Shown here piece after piece: positions 34,819 through 45,519 of a DNA stretch of 64,000 bases. Source of the DNA: Ophiobolus disseminans. Lineage: Eukaryota; Ascomycota; Dothideomycetes; Pleosporales; Phaeosphaeriaceae. The DNA lies in contig MU006217.1 of assembly GCA_010093685.1 (NCBI GenBank), forward strand, positions 1,342,569-1,406,568, in the 5' to 3' direction. Below the pieces are notes generated by a model that saw only the letters and a program-made list of their open reading frames with translations, did not search any database and was not told the origin of the DNA. A program made the translations under genes and the position numbers. Numbering within the stretch: the stretch's first letter is position 1; every line of letters starts with the position of its first letter.

Positions 34819-35755
34819 ATGACGGAGATCAACATCCAGAGCGAGAGTATCTTGCTCGGCTTACGTGGAGGTGAGCATTCTTGAAATTCTACGCGCCATT
34901 GCGGGCCGCTGATTTATATATTCCAGAAATTCGGAACTACATCTACCACTTGAGCTGCACCACGTCAGCGCCGATCACTCTATGTCCAACCGCCAATAGT
35001 GAGCTAGACTGGCAGAGCCAGAAAAGGCAGTCACTGAGCCTCACCCAGACATGTCGCCAAGTCCGCGCTGAGTTCCGACCCATATTCATGCGCCGTCACA
35101 CCTTCGAGATTCCTTTCGAAAAGGCCAACGAGAACCTATCCGCTTTTCTCATCGGCAAGGGCGTAGACTGTAAGGGCACCTACATCAAAGTTGTTCTGAC
35201 CACCCAAGACATGAAAGGACCTTCAGAAAACGGTGCGGACATCCTACCTCTAATCAAAGCCTACGCAAAATCACCATGTTTTTGCATCGTGATGCGGGAA
35301 AGTAGATACATGGACACGACTGAGAGAACCCTCACTCGTAAACAGCGGAATGGCTTCTTGAAGAAGCTGTTCGTCAAGGGCGGCAAATCGCTCCCTACAG
35401 GACCTTGCGCGAACTCTACCTGGCTTCGGTACATGCGAACCGCCATGAACGCGCTATTTATTTGCAGGGGACCAACCCGCTTCGTTCTGACTTTCCAGGT
35501 CAACCACGTTTTCGCTGAAGATTGGATGGAGGGTGGGGAAGATCTTGACGGTACAGTTAAAGATCAGACCTTTCAGTTCAACGACATCGTTATGTCATCA
35601 TGCCTGCAGCCGACAAGAAGAAGAGATGGGTCGAGCTCTCAGGTCTCCAGATGGAGCCGATCATGTACAAAGTCGAGGTCAAGGAATGGGCCGAGAATGG
35701 CAGACAGAACTGGGATAGGAGTTGGGCGAGGCATGTTGCAGGAATCTCATCATGA
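34819..35755 (+). CDS. F-box-like protein, tandem copy 1
   Basis: Likely substrate-adaptor-type protein of the large Pleosporales family with an N-terminal LPxEIRNxIY helix related to F-boxes. Exons are 34819-34870, 34927-35550 and, tentatively, 35610-35755; 273 aa. The motif is LLGLRGEIRNYIYHLSC (12-28), followed by QKRQSLSLTQTCRQVRAEF. It aligns end to end with the next gene (ADILPLIKAYAKSPCFC against VDILPLLKVYANMPCFC; VNHVFAEDWM against VKLEHAEDWM). The third exon is a choice: the paralogue reads straight through this point, and without splicing this copy shifts frame and ends in unrelated sequence at 35762. A 59 bp intron (GTACAG...CTGCAG) restores the paralogue-like ending VELSGLQMEPIMYKVEVKEW. 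A frameshift mutation is the alternative. Confidence 0.72.
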
Positions 35756-36446
35756 TTGGTGATAAGCAAACGGTTGGGATAGTAAGCTCGGACGCGGGAC
35801 CATAGATTAATCTTGAGGAAAGCACTTGGTCACGACTTTATTGACACACGTATACACTATCCACAAATCTATTGTATACAGTATGTTGAGTGTGACTCAA
35901 GGAGTATGTGGGCTTTCAGAGCGCTCACAGCCACTCAACTGTGACGTTTTGTGCCGCTTACGACAATTCTTTGGTTGTGCTTGGAGCGTCTTTCTTCCGT
36001 TCGTACTGTGGAGTAAACTACGTAATCTACGTATGGGAGGCGGAGCAACGTGGGGTTCGCGGGATTGATTTGGCCTCCGATTTGGTCATCACGCGTGCTA
36101 GCAGACCTTGACTGTACTAGCGCCCGCGACTTTGTCTACAAGCCGAGCCTCGCCAGAGCATTGAGTCTATCTAGCAGTCACCGACTCAACTTTAAAGGCG
36201 CAATTTCCGACGTTACGATACCGATATATCGCCCTCATCGAACCAAACTATCGCCACTCCCAGGACACCTCTAACGTACCGCTTGGAAGTGCATCCAAAG
36301 TTCAGCGACTGAGCTTATATAGGCCTCACCTAGAGCACACGCGCGTCATCTTCTCGACCGAATCGAACCTGCCTTGTCACTCCCTGAGGTCTTAATACGC
36401 GGCGCCTAGTGAGCAAGTACAGTGCCACGCTATCAATCACTTCGCC
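35756..36446. other. Intergenic between F-box-like paralogues
   Basis: Holds the 3' UTR of copy 1 and the promoter of copy 2. No gene is seen. Confidence 0.4.
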
Positions 36447-37367
36447 ATGACGAACATCGATGCCATAGACTCCGCCATGAGCGACCTCCAAATTGCCACA
36501 AGCAGCGGATTTCTGGGTTTGCCAGCCGGTACGTTTCTTCCCTGCGCTTGATTATGTTTTGAAATCCGCGCGCTTACTATCTGCGCGCTAGAGCTCCGCA
36601 ATTACATCTACGAGATAAGCTGTGGCCCGCCGTGCCCGATCTACTTACGTCCAGCCACGGTTCAGTTAGTCTGGGCGGCCCAGAAGCGTCAATCTTTCGG
36701 CCTTACTCAAACATGCCGCCAAATCCGCGGGGAATTCATGGCCATGCATCTCGATTGTCATCCTTGCCGGATCCCTTTTCAGAAGTTCAGAAACTTCTAT
36801 TGCGGGTTCAAAGAGCATACTGAGGGTTTACAAGATATCTTGCAACTAGACTTCGAACGTCGGTTTGACCCAAACACTGCACCTCTGGTCGGAGTCGACA
36901 TCCTCCCCTTACTCAAAGTATACGCCAACATGCCATGTTTCTGCCTCGAAATCCCTACCGCTTTCGAACTTTTGGACCGCGGCGACTGCATACTCTCGGA
37001 CTTTAAGAATTCTCTGAGAGGCTACAAGAACGCTACTCGGCTTGCATACATACACACTGCCTTGGAAGGGGTGTTGGTGTGGAAGACTCCATTTGACACC
37101 AGGCTAACATTTGTGGTCAAGCTGGAGCATGCAGAGGACTGGATGGGGAATAGAGACGGGTGCATTGACATGGACAAAGACTGGACCAGTGCGGATGGTT
37201 CAGCATTCATGTCGTCGGCCGACAGGAAGAAAAGGTTTGAAGATGTCTCGGGTTTGCGCTTTGATGCGCCGAAGTACTATAGGGTGGAAGTTGCAGAGTG
37301 GATTATGTGGCGCCGCGCACAATGGAAAATAAATCGGGCCATTGCTCTTCGTCAGCTCGTCACCTAA
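36447..37367 (+). CDS. F-box-like protein, tandem copy 2
   Basis: Paralogue of the preceding gene. Exons are 36447-36528 and 36592-37367 with a 63 bp intron at the same place as the first intron of copy 1 (inside the Glu codon of the LPAELRN motif); 285 aa. The F-box-like motif FLGLPAELRNYIYEISC is at 22-38, followed by QKRQSFGLTQTCRQIRGEF. The central region keeps VDILPLLKVYANMPCFCLE and the C-terminal region EDVSGLRFDAPKYYRVEVAEW. The function would be binding an SCF-type ligase or another partner; this is inferred only from the motif. The shared intron position shows the two genes arose by tandem duplication. Confidence 0.8.
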
Positions 37368-39208
37368 GGGCTTAGCGAATGCTGTAATATGAATGCACAA
37401 TACAACGTAAGAGATTGAGCGAGCACACAGTCTTGAGATGCTTCTGTTCGGTATGAGCTTAGACTTTTTGTAGAGACGATTAGGTGATGTGCGATGGAAA
37501 GGTGCGCAAGGGATTCTCGGCGTGTTTGAACTCTAGGCTCAAAGTGCGCATAGAGTGGGGACATGTGCGTGAACTTTCATAGAATGTGATTGATCAAACA
37601 AACTTAACATGATGTGCGCGTTTGGAGAAAATGTACGTGGTTTGTCGGATGTCATGTTTGATGTTCGCGCGTCGCAGCTACAAAGACGGCACCGGAAACA
37701 GAGGGCGGAACGCACCTTACCGCAATCAGCTTGGCGTTTGAAGTTTGTCACCACTCCCAGCGACTTGCGGCAACGTTTGTTCATCGCAAAATGTGGTGTC
37801 TTTTGCGATCTCATCAATATTTCATCATTACCCGATAATCCCGCGCCTCTAAAAGCATTGAATGCGTTCTTACTATCATTATCAGCGTTAGCTGCAATAA
37901 TTTCACGTCGCTTTGTTATCAACGTCGGTCTCCCATACTACGAGCAATATTCTGACATCCTATCATTCCCATTCCTTCAGTCTTACTTGAATCGTCACTT
38001 GTTTGCTCGAAGGCACCTGTAACTTCCGCATGTGAGGTAAGAGCGCTGCTTAGGGTGTCATTCGTTAGCCAGGCTTCAGGCATCGGGCGCAAAATCCATC
38101 TACGGCTCCTTCCCAGTGCAACGGTGCTTCTCATCAGCAAGCAACGTACTCTGTGTAAGAGAAGATTTTAGTTGTCCTTGAACTAAAGCAGAACTACATG
38201 TCATGAGCCTTAGGTGTAAGAGCCGATCTCTCGCCGCAACGCTTCCCTTCTCATCAAGAGCATTCTGTACCTCACCTTTGTTTGAATGCATGGAATGTCT
38301 CACGTTCAAGCCGGGTGTAGTAGCGACTTCATCCCAGCGAGCTGCGAACAGCCAAATCGTCGATATGTTGTCGGTCTAAGGTAGGCCTTGCCTCGCATGC
38401 GCTGTTGGTTCATTGTCAAGCGATACGCGAATTGCGTCAGCCCACCCGCTGAGGTGAAAGCAAGATGCCGCTCTCGCGTCGCGCATGGGCCCACAACCTC
38501 GTCGCGCGCTCCACAGCGCACAAAACAAAGTAAAGGAGGATGTCAATATTACTGTAGGGCTATATAATTAAAGTAATTGATTGTCAATTTCTCTTATGGG
38601 TTGTCTGCGTCCAATTGGCGTAGATACAGTAACCCTGACCGCGTATAAGTTCCAATCCTTCCCCTCTTTACATAAAAATTAGCTGACCATCTTGCGTTCG
38701 AGCCCAGGTCCCGCCACATCTGTGGTGATTTATGTCTTGTCCGTATCAAGCATTCTTCACTACAGATGTGGTATATAGGGGTTGTCATGTCCGTATCATG
38801 CAACTTCTGGGTCCTGGGCCAGAGGTCAAATGTCCAACATTCACATAAGAGTTCTAAGGTGTTAATTCCTTAGTATTATCACACAACTCACTTCCTTTCC
38901 TTTGTGCCTTTCTTTACCTCTCTTATCTCTATATCTAGATAAGAATATGATTTAACTTTATCTCTTTCTATGTAAGTACAAGGCATTAAGACTTAGTAAG
39001 AGAGATAATAAGGTAAAATTAACGAGTGCAAGAGCTCTTGTTTGCTCACTTACTTCTTCTTGCCCACTAGCCTAACCGCTAACGCTGTCGCCCTACTGTC
39101 TATATAACCGGTACCTCCGCTTCTTCTGCCTCTTCTTTCTCTCCACTCCACCAATAGCTTTCTTATCTACCGCTCACCCCATTAAAGCTCCAACAATCCT
39201 TGCCTAAG
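37368..39208. other. Gene-poor region with AT-rich block
   Basis: 1.8 kb without a supported gene. From about 38530 the sequence becomes rich in A/T and TA steps and contains small inverted and direct repeats (separate entry). It may be a decayed mobile element, but no terminal repeats or transposase were found. Confidence 0.4.
38714..38804. repeat. Small inverted and direct repeats in AT-rich block
   Basis: CCACATCTGT (38714-38723) is repeated inverted as ACAGATGTGG (38762-38771). A 21 bp block, 38733-38753, is repeated directly at 38784-38804 with three differences (core GTCCGTATCA). The nested arrangement suggests part of a mobile element or a duplicated hairpin. Confidence 0.6.
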
Positions 39209-40370
39209 ATGTCTGTTCAGCTTACCTCTATTCCTGGCAACGTCAAGGACTTTCTAAGAGAAGTCCTTTGTCGCAAACTCTGCCTGGTCTCACCGCGCTT
39301 ATACCCTGCTATTACTCTCGTCGACATTTGCTGAACAACAAGAGTGCTAACTACCCATTCAAAGAGTATGTGTGACTCATTGATAGCGTATTTTAGCGGC
39401 TGACCTTGGGATTTAGTGATCTTTCGCGCCCTGCGCCACGCTTTTCAGCCACGCTGGCTGGGATACTTGCTAACATGGGCGCTATCAACCGCAACATTCG
39501 CGACCTGGGCACCGAGAACGAGTCGTTCTGAGAATCGGATGCCGACGTCCTGCTCTCCCTCTTCTGCGCCAACCTCGAGCTCACCAACGGTGTCGGTCAC
39601 TACAGCTTCAACGGCAGCTTCAAACAGACTCGCGCCCGGCTTTTTAAGGCATGTTGATGAAAGGCACAAGTTTTGGCATGATGATGTTTTGTATTGGAAG
39701 GCGCGTGAGAGCCTGTGTTATCAGTGGACCATCCACTCTTCCCAACACATGTCTTGCCCAGTACAACCGCACGGCGACAGAGGTCCAGAAGAGCTACATC
39801 AGGGCCTGTCTGGGGGAGAACGACTTCCCCGCCTATAGAATTGCGGGCCAGTCACCGACGCTCTATCGCGAACGCTTCATTATCGAGCTACAAAAGAGCC
39901 CAAAGGTCTCCCCAACGTTCTCCAGCAACGCGATCACCGGTATCCACAAGCAACAGGCGGCCATGATGGCGCAGTTCGACAAGGTGCTAAGCCAAGGCGG
40001 CATGCAACCTTCGATGAGAACTCTCAGCGATACCCTGCGCAGCCTCTTTACTAGGCCTGTAGGCCATCAAGTTGGTGTCAAGCTCGTTTCCCAGGGTAGT
40101 GCGCCGATCTACTTCGACATCACATCCTTTACCGACTACATCCTCGAGCGAAATCCCATGCTCTTTGCGCTGATCAAAGCAGATGTGAGCTTCTCCCCGT
40201 ACAGCAACGTCCAGATTAGCGAGGATGCCAACCCTTTCAGCTACAATGACATCGTGGGCGCGCTAGCAGACATGGAACCGACCAATGACAACGAGCGCTA
40301 TGACCATGACTACAAGGTCTGGAGCAAGGAGTTCGACATCATGGCAAATTCATTCGATATCCTCGATTGA
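39209..40370 (+). pseudogene. Broken gene, unknown product
   Basis: Pieces of one coding sequence seem to lie in different frames. An ATG at 39209 follows a TATA-like element (CTATATAA, about 39098) and a pyrimidine-rich leader, and opens MSVQLTSIPGNVKDF. The frame then changes to one ending LNNKSANYPFK, spliced across a plausible intron (39367-39418, GTATGT...TTTAG) to DLSRPAPRFSATLAGILANMG. That frame has a TGA at 39529-39531, then LLSLFCANLELTNGVGHYSFNGSFKQ, then another shift to DERHKFWHDDVLYWKARESL. A last frame is open to 40370 (NRTATEVQKSYIRACLGENDFPAY...). The final 200 residues look like a real protein. I do not recognise the family. Alternative: only the last part is a live gene with undetected introns. 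Confidence 0.5.
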
Positions 40371-43300
40371 GAGGAGGTCATAGTGAAGGCTGGAGGCCTT
40401 TGGAGTACTTTCATGTTCATGTCTGCATAGCCATGTATTGGTTTGGCGGCGGCATGGGACCTTACCATCTTCATGCGTGAGTTGGTAATAGGTCGAATGA
40501 CATCACGATACCTCATACATAGCACATAAAAATTCCTCAACAATGGATTTGTATCCGCCATCGTTTCCATGTTCGCTGACGAAGCTCCACATCCTGGTCA
40601 TAAGTTGCAATCTCACACTAGATAAGCTTTCCATCCCATGCGCCTTCCAATATTTAACATGTAGCCAACACTTGTAGTGTATGTAACAATCTCGTACGGC
40701 GCTATTAGCCTCTTTCGTCGCAATGCATAGCTTCATGCGCGGCTGGTTGCTCGAATCATTCTGTCCTGCGAGATCAGCACCCTAGAATGTGGGAAGAAAA
40801 GAGACGGGCATGGCTTTCGGGATTATGCATTGTGTAGCACGTGTGCAATGGCTAGATGGAGTCAATAGATGGAGTCAATAGATGGGAGGAGTATGAATGA
40901 GCTAGCAACATGGGTGACTATAGTATTAGTCTTGCAGATCCTTGACGTTGATCTTTGACGTTGATATTTGATGTTGATCTTTGATGTTGATCTTTGATTT
41001 TTCATGTTGATATTTGATGTTTGATGGTCATGTTTGATGTTGATCTTTGAGATAGAGCTGGATACCATCAATCAATCTCTGTGCGAGTAGGAAGCAGAGC
41101 GACGTACGTCGTATTTCAGTGTCACTCACTATACTGTAGTTTGTCATCGTCAAAAGTTTTCGCTATTATCGACACGACAATGTTTTTACTACCTAGGTAT
41201 GTTGGCAGTGCGTCGTGTTTCCTGCCCTGCTTCCAAGCCGACCGAACATGCCTAAGTAGCGATCCAGTGTAGTTGGCCGGCGAGATGAAGTTGCTTTAAC
41301 CTTGAAAGCAGCTAGAATGAGGATCTCAAGATTCACGAAAGTCATCCTACGATGTAACCAGGAAATTTTCCCACTCGCATAGCGGACGAGATCACATGTC
41401 AAGCACCACATCATCGACAGACCTGAGCCTCAAAGACAAATAACATGCACAAAGAAGACATACCACAGATCCCAGACCCAGGAATCTCACAGCACAACAT
41501 CGCGTACCATAATCGGCTCACACCCCAAAATACCACCACCCGAGACAAACACCCATCATCAACCCCAGCCCGCCCTCCCTAAACATCCACCCCCCCTTCA
41601 CCGGCACCGGCGTCCCCGTCCCAACCGCCTCTCCCGCCTGTTTCTATTAGCGATCATGCATCATTACACACGCGCACGCCTGATAGTCCATCGCTTCGAG
41701 ATAGTCTGACTCGCTCTGCATGGCACCGAATAGCAATCTCACCAGCCACATTTGCACCGCCGCAGCGCCTGCATATACGACTGGGCTGTGGCGGTGCGCG
41801 CGCATACGGCGGTGCGCGAATCTTACCCGGCAAAAGAGGTGAGGCACGCATATGCATATGCGGGCTGGGCTGTAGGGCGGAGTGCATGCACGGCGCGTTT
41901 TGGGTCGGGAATAAGGCTGAGGTTGACTTTGCCGAGGTAGGTATGTAGGATAGGGTACATGTGCATACACGACGACGGGCATGGGAAAGCGCGGTGGTAG
42001 TGTCGGCGTATGCGGGGTTTCGGTGAAGTGTATGTGCGGGTGTGGATCAGGCGGGACCGGTCAAGTATTCGTGCAGAAGGGTGGACATAGTGATAGACGG
42101 TGTGAAGGAGGGTACGGTGTAGTGTTTTGCTTTGGAGGGAAGTGGGTTGTGGAGAGAATGGGAGGAAGATCCGCGTTGCTGAGCATGTGGAGTGAGCATG
42201 GCGTTGGAGTATGCAGGTGTCGATGTTGGGATTATTTTCTCCTTGGGCGGTTGTGCTGAGGCCTTGATGAGGAAAGCGATACGTCTTCCCGGGTGTTTGG
42301 GTACCAGTGATCCATCGACTTTCCCGGCAAATTCAAAGTCAGGGATTCTTGCGTGGGGCGTTTTCCAGCGGGGTTTCGGCAGGATGCTTAAGCGGCGAGG
42401 CTGATAGTAGCACTTTTTCCCTGAACGAGCCTTTACACGGTCAGCTATGCACGTGGTTCACCATTTGTACCCGAACCCCGGCATGTTTCCAATTCTATCC
42501 GCCCCATTGAGGCCGTCGACACATATCGTTCAGCTCTTTCTTTGATTAGAGATACTCACACCGCCACTACTCATGCGTGCTGTATGCATGCTGATACGCT
42601 TGTCAATAAACTCTTCATCAGAATCTCTCTTTAGAAAGTGCACCGGCGAACGCGATGATGCAATGCCCAGAAATTCCTTTGCGACCCCTTGTCAAGCTGT
42701 GCAGGAAAGGCCCCAACAAACCACGGCGGGGCTGCAGGGGCCGTTGTGAAGGATCATGTTCCCTGTCAGCCCTAAGAGCCGCAGGCAGGATTACCCGACC
42801 GCCTTTCCCACCCGCAGACTTGTTGCAGCAATCGAGAGAGTAGCGTAATTCACAGTGGCTGTCTACTGTGGCTAGTGCGCCGTGATTGTTAGGGCGGAGT
42901 GATCCACTTCTGATGAGTCGAGATGAGCATGAGTGCCCAAGCTGATGGACTTGACACGCGGTGGAAGGGGAGGCGGATTTCCACTCGCACTAGTGTCTTT
43001 CCAATTGGTTGATATGCATACTGACGTCTATAGTTGGATATTAAAGGTGTTTGCACGTTGAGCGTAGTGATTGGCCGTGTAACTTCGGGATAATTGCTCC
43101 GTCTGACAGCTTGAGAATTTACATGATTCGCTGCATCCGCTTGAGCCACAGTTTGCCTATTTTGAGCAACTCTGTACAATGCGTGTATGTAACACAAGAT
43201 TTGGGTCATTTGCGAGGCTGTTGTAGGGACTGAGGATGCATCCACTATGTGACAGAACATTACCATACAGCGCAAGGAAATAGTGTAGCAAAGACTTAGT

Positions 43301-43676
43301 TACTGCTTTAGGGGCGCTGAAGAGATGCGTAGAATTCGAAATCCGACAGATGTAAAACAATGACTCGATACACCGCCTTTAATGCAGCGATAGAGAGTCT
43401 CAAGCACTTAAGAATATGAACTTGGCCTATGTTGATCTTGACTTATAAGAGTTGTATATAGTCTATAAGATTCAAAAGCAGGCTTCTAGCCTTGCAGATT
43501 CTACTAAAAAGACAAACTGAGAAGGAAGTGAATGAGAAGGCCGATGATGCCCAATGTAGCAAATTGTATAGTGAAAAGCTGATCCCACAAACGAATGTAA
43601 AATATGAAATGAATGAGGCAAAGAAATGATGTAAAGAAACCTGCTATGAGGAGAAAACCAAAAAGAGTGCAAGCTC
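40371..43676. other. Long gene-poor region
   Basis: 3.3 kb without a confidently supported gene. It includes the minisatellite at 40942-41051 and a possible small spliced minus-strand gene ending at 41518 (see findings). Open frames on both strands at 41647-42259 overlap each other. Confidence 0.35.
40942..41051. repeat. Minisatellite, TTTGATGTTGATC-like unit
   Basis: About eight imperfect copies of a 12-15 bp unit built from TTTGA and TGTTGATC/A words run head to tail for about 110 bp. Copies differ by T/C changes (GACGTT against GATGTT). A smaller duplicate, GATGGAGTCAATA twice, lies just upstream at 40855-40880. Confidence 0.8.
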
Positions 43677-45519
43677 TCAAGCCCTTCCAGCCAGAGCGCC
43701 GCTGTTCAAGTCCAACCAATGCCGAACCTGCAGCATGGTGCGTAATGCCTGGACTATAGTGCCAGCTTGCGGGAAGCGAACAGACACCACAGTCTTAAGC
43801 GCATAAAGCGCGAAGCACTTCCGTGCCCAAGCTTGCGCAGGGGAGGTATCCTCTTCGAGATCATTCGAAGAGAATCGCGAAGATGGCCATGACGCCGCTC
43901 CGCCAACGAGACAAACCCACAGGAAGACTCCACGCATGTCACCCCAACACCTGCGCGTATCTGTTTGCATCACCGCTGCATGGAGGGCGGAGAGTAAAGT
44001 TGTCCTGGAGCTCTGCGCGTGAATAGTTCCTGCCGAGTCCGCAAGAGATGTGCCGTAGACTATCGAACGGCAATATATGAGTGCCGTCAGACGGCAGGTT
44101 TCGTAAATCCAGTCAGGCATAAGGTCATTTTCGACAGATTGGCGTCGTAGAAGGCGAGCGTACAACTGCTGCAACTGCGCATCGCAGGATGCTACTTGCG
44201 CATTCGACGCAGGATTTAGGTCGCTAACGAATCTCCAGCGCGCCAAAAACGTCTGCGTAAGCTGGTGCATCTCACTCAGGATCTCGAAGGTAGGTGCAGA
44301 ACAGAATCCATAAATGCTCGAGAGGTCTCCGCGCGGAGCATACAATGGCGAATCTAGGCCTGTGATATCGGCAAAGATAGAAGGGATCGTGCTTGGTGCA
44401 ACTTCACGAAGCATCGGGGGCTCGGTCGTTCCACGGAGGACCGTAAAGCTGAGTGTGGCGCTACGGGTAGTCAGATATGAGTTCGGAGTGATGCAACGGG
44501 GGTAGTGCTACGTGGTTTGCAGTTTTCAGGACTTACAGGGTGATGGTTGTGGCGATGCTCGCATGCAGCTGAATGATGCCACCTCGCTGCCAGATGACTC
44601 TTATCAACCCGTCAGAGTGTACGTCGAACGCCTCATCATCGGAACCACCGATTTCGCTAACAAGGAGGTTCGCGATACCCAGAATGGTCGCTACAAGACA
44701 TCAGATAGCGTCATGTAAGGGCTAAGCTTACTCACCGTCATCAGTGTCCAGGCGGTCGGTGATGGCGCTCAAAACCTTCGACTTCGCGTGTACCGTAAGT
44801 TCGCTGTCATATAGAAGGCCTTCTGCTTGGTCTCGATACACGCATGCTACGCTGACGTGGCTTAGGAACGAGAGGCGGTTGTCGCATATGTAGCGCATCC
44901 AGGAGACATCTTTCTTGCTGTTAGCATGCATATGAGTGCGTGTTACTATTCACGTACCGTGACAAAAGAAGCTAGTATTGCTCATGTATTCCTGCTTCAG
45001 GTCCTCGAGAGACTCGTGGCCTAAAACGACGTGTCCTGCAAAAGGGAATTCGGACGCTTGTTCGAACATTGGAGGCGCACTTCGAGCTGGGGTTGCTGTT
45101 GTTGCAGAGATGATGCGTGCAGCGAGGGTTCGGAAAGGATCTGTTGGAGGTTGCGAAGTATAATCGTAGAATTGTTCGTTCCAGACAGTTCCCGAATGTC
45201 TAGCTGAGCTGGGCGCCAGAAAATTGTTGTCCTCTAGGACGCCGTCTGAGCTGGTTGTCATCGGACTCGGAGTACGTGTTACGATTGCCGGCGTGCGACT
45301 TCCCTCTCTACTCTTTCTTCTATTCGAAGGCGATGGACCGCGGTGTTCTCGATGCTTGTACATGACGTGCGACCGAACATTCCTCATTGTTTCTCCGGCT
45401 TTGAATTCGTCGGGGTGACTCGCTACTACGAATTGGATGGAGGGTCCCGGAGCTAGAGGTGGAAGTCTCTTTCTGCCGACCCTCTTCTTCGATGATCTAG
45501 GGTCGCTAGGAGATGCCAT
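43677..45519 (-). CDS. Fungal_trans_2-type transcription factor-like protein
   Basis: Protein of the fungal-specific transcription factor (Fungal_trans_2) type that Pleosporales annotations often call tachykinin family. Exons are 44958-45519, 44736-44909, 44537-44690 and 43677-44460, with introns of 48, 45 and 76 bp; 557 aa. The N-terminal basic region (SSKKRVGRKRLPPL) is followed by IQFVVASHPDEFKAGETMRNVRSHVMYKHRE, the conserved start of this group. No Zn2Cys6 cluster is visible, so DNA binding by this protein is uncertain. The rest is an all-helical regulatory domain ending in a C-terminal helix. The start is the first ATG; an upstream GTG in frame is unlikely. Neighbouring genes do not suggest a target pathway. 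Confidence 0.85.

Noticed and set aside
38690..38725. tRNA-like GCGTTCGAGCCC segment
   Set aside because: No matching acceptor stem, D arm or anticodon arm could be drawn around it.
41981..42259. Cys/Gly-rich plus-strand frame of 92 codons that looks like a secreted protein
   Set aside because: No signal peptide, and the Cys/Gly content follows from GT-rich low-complexity DNA.
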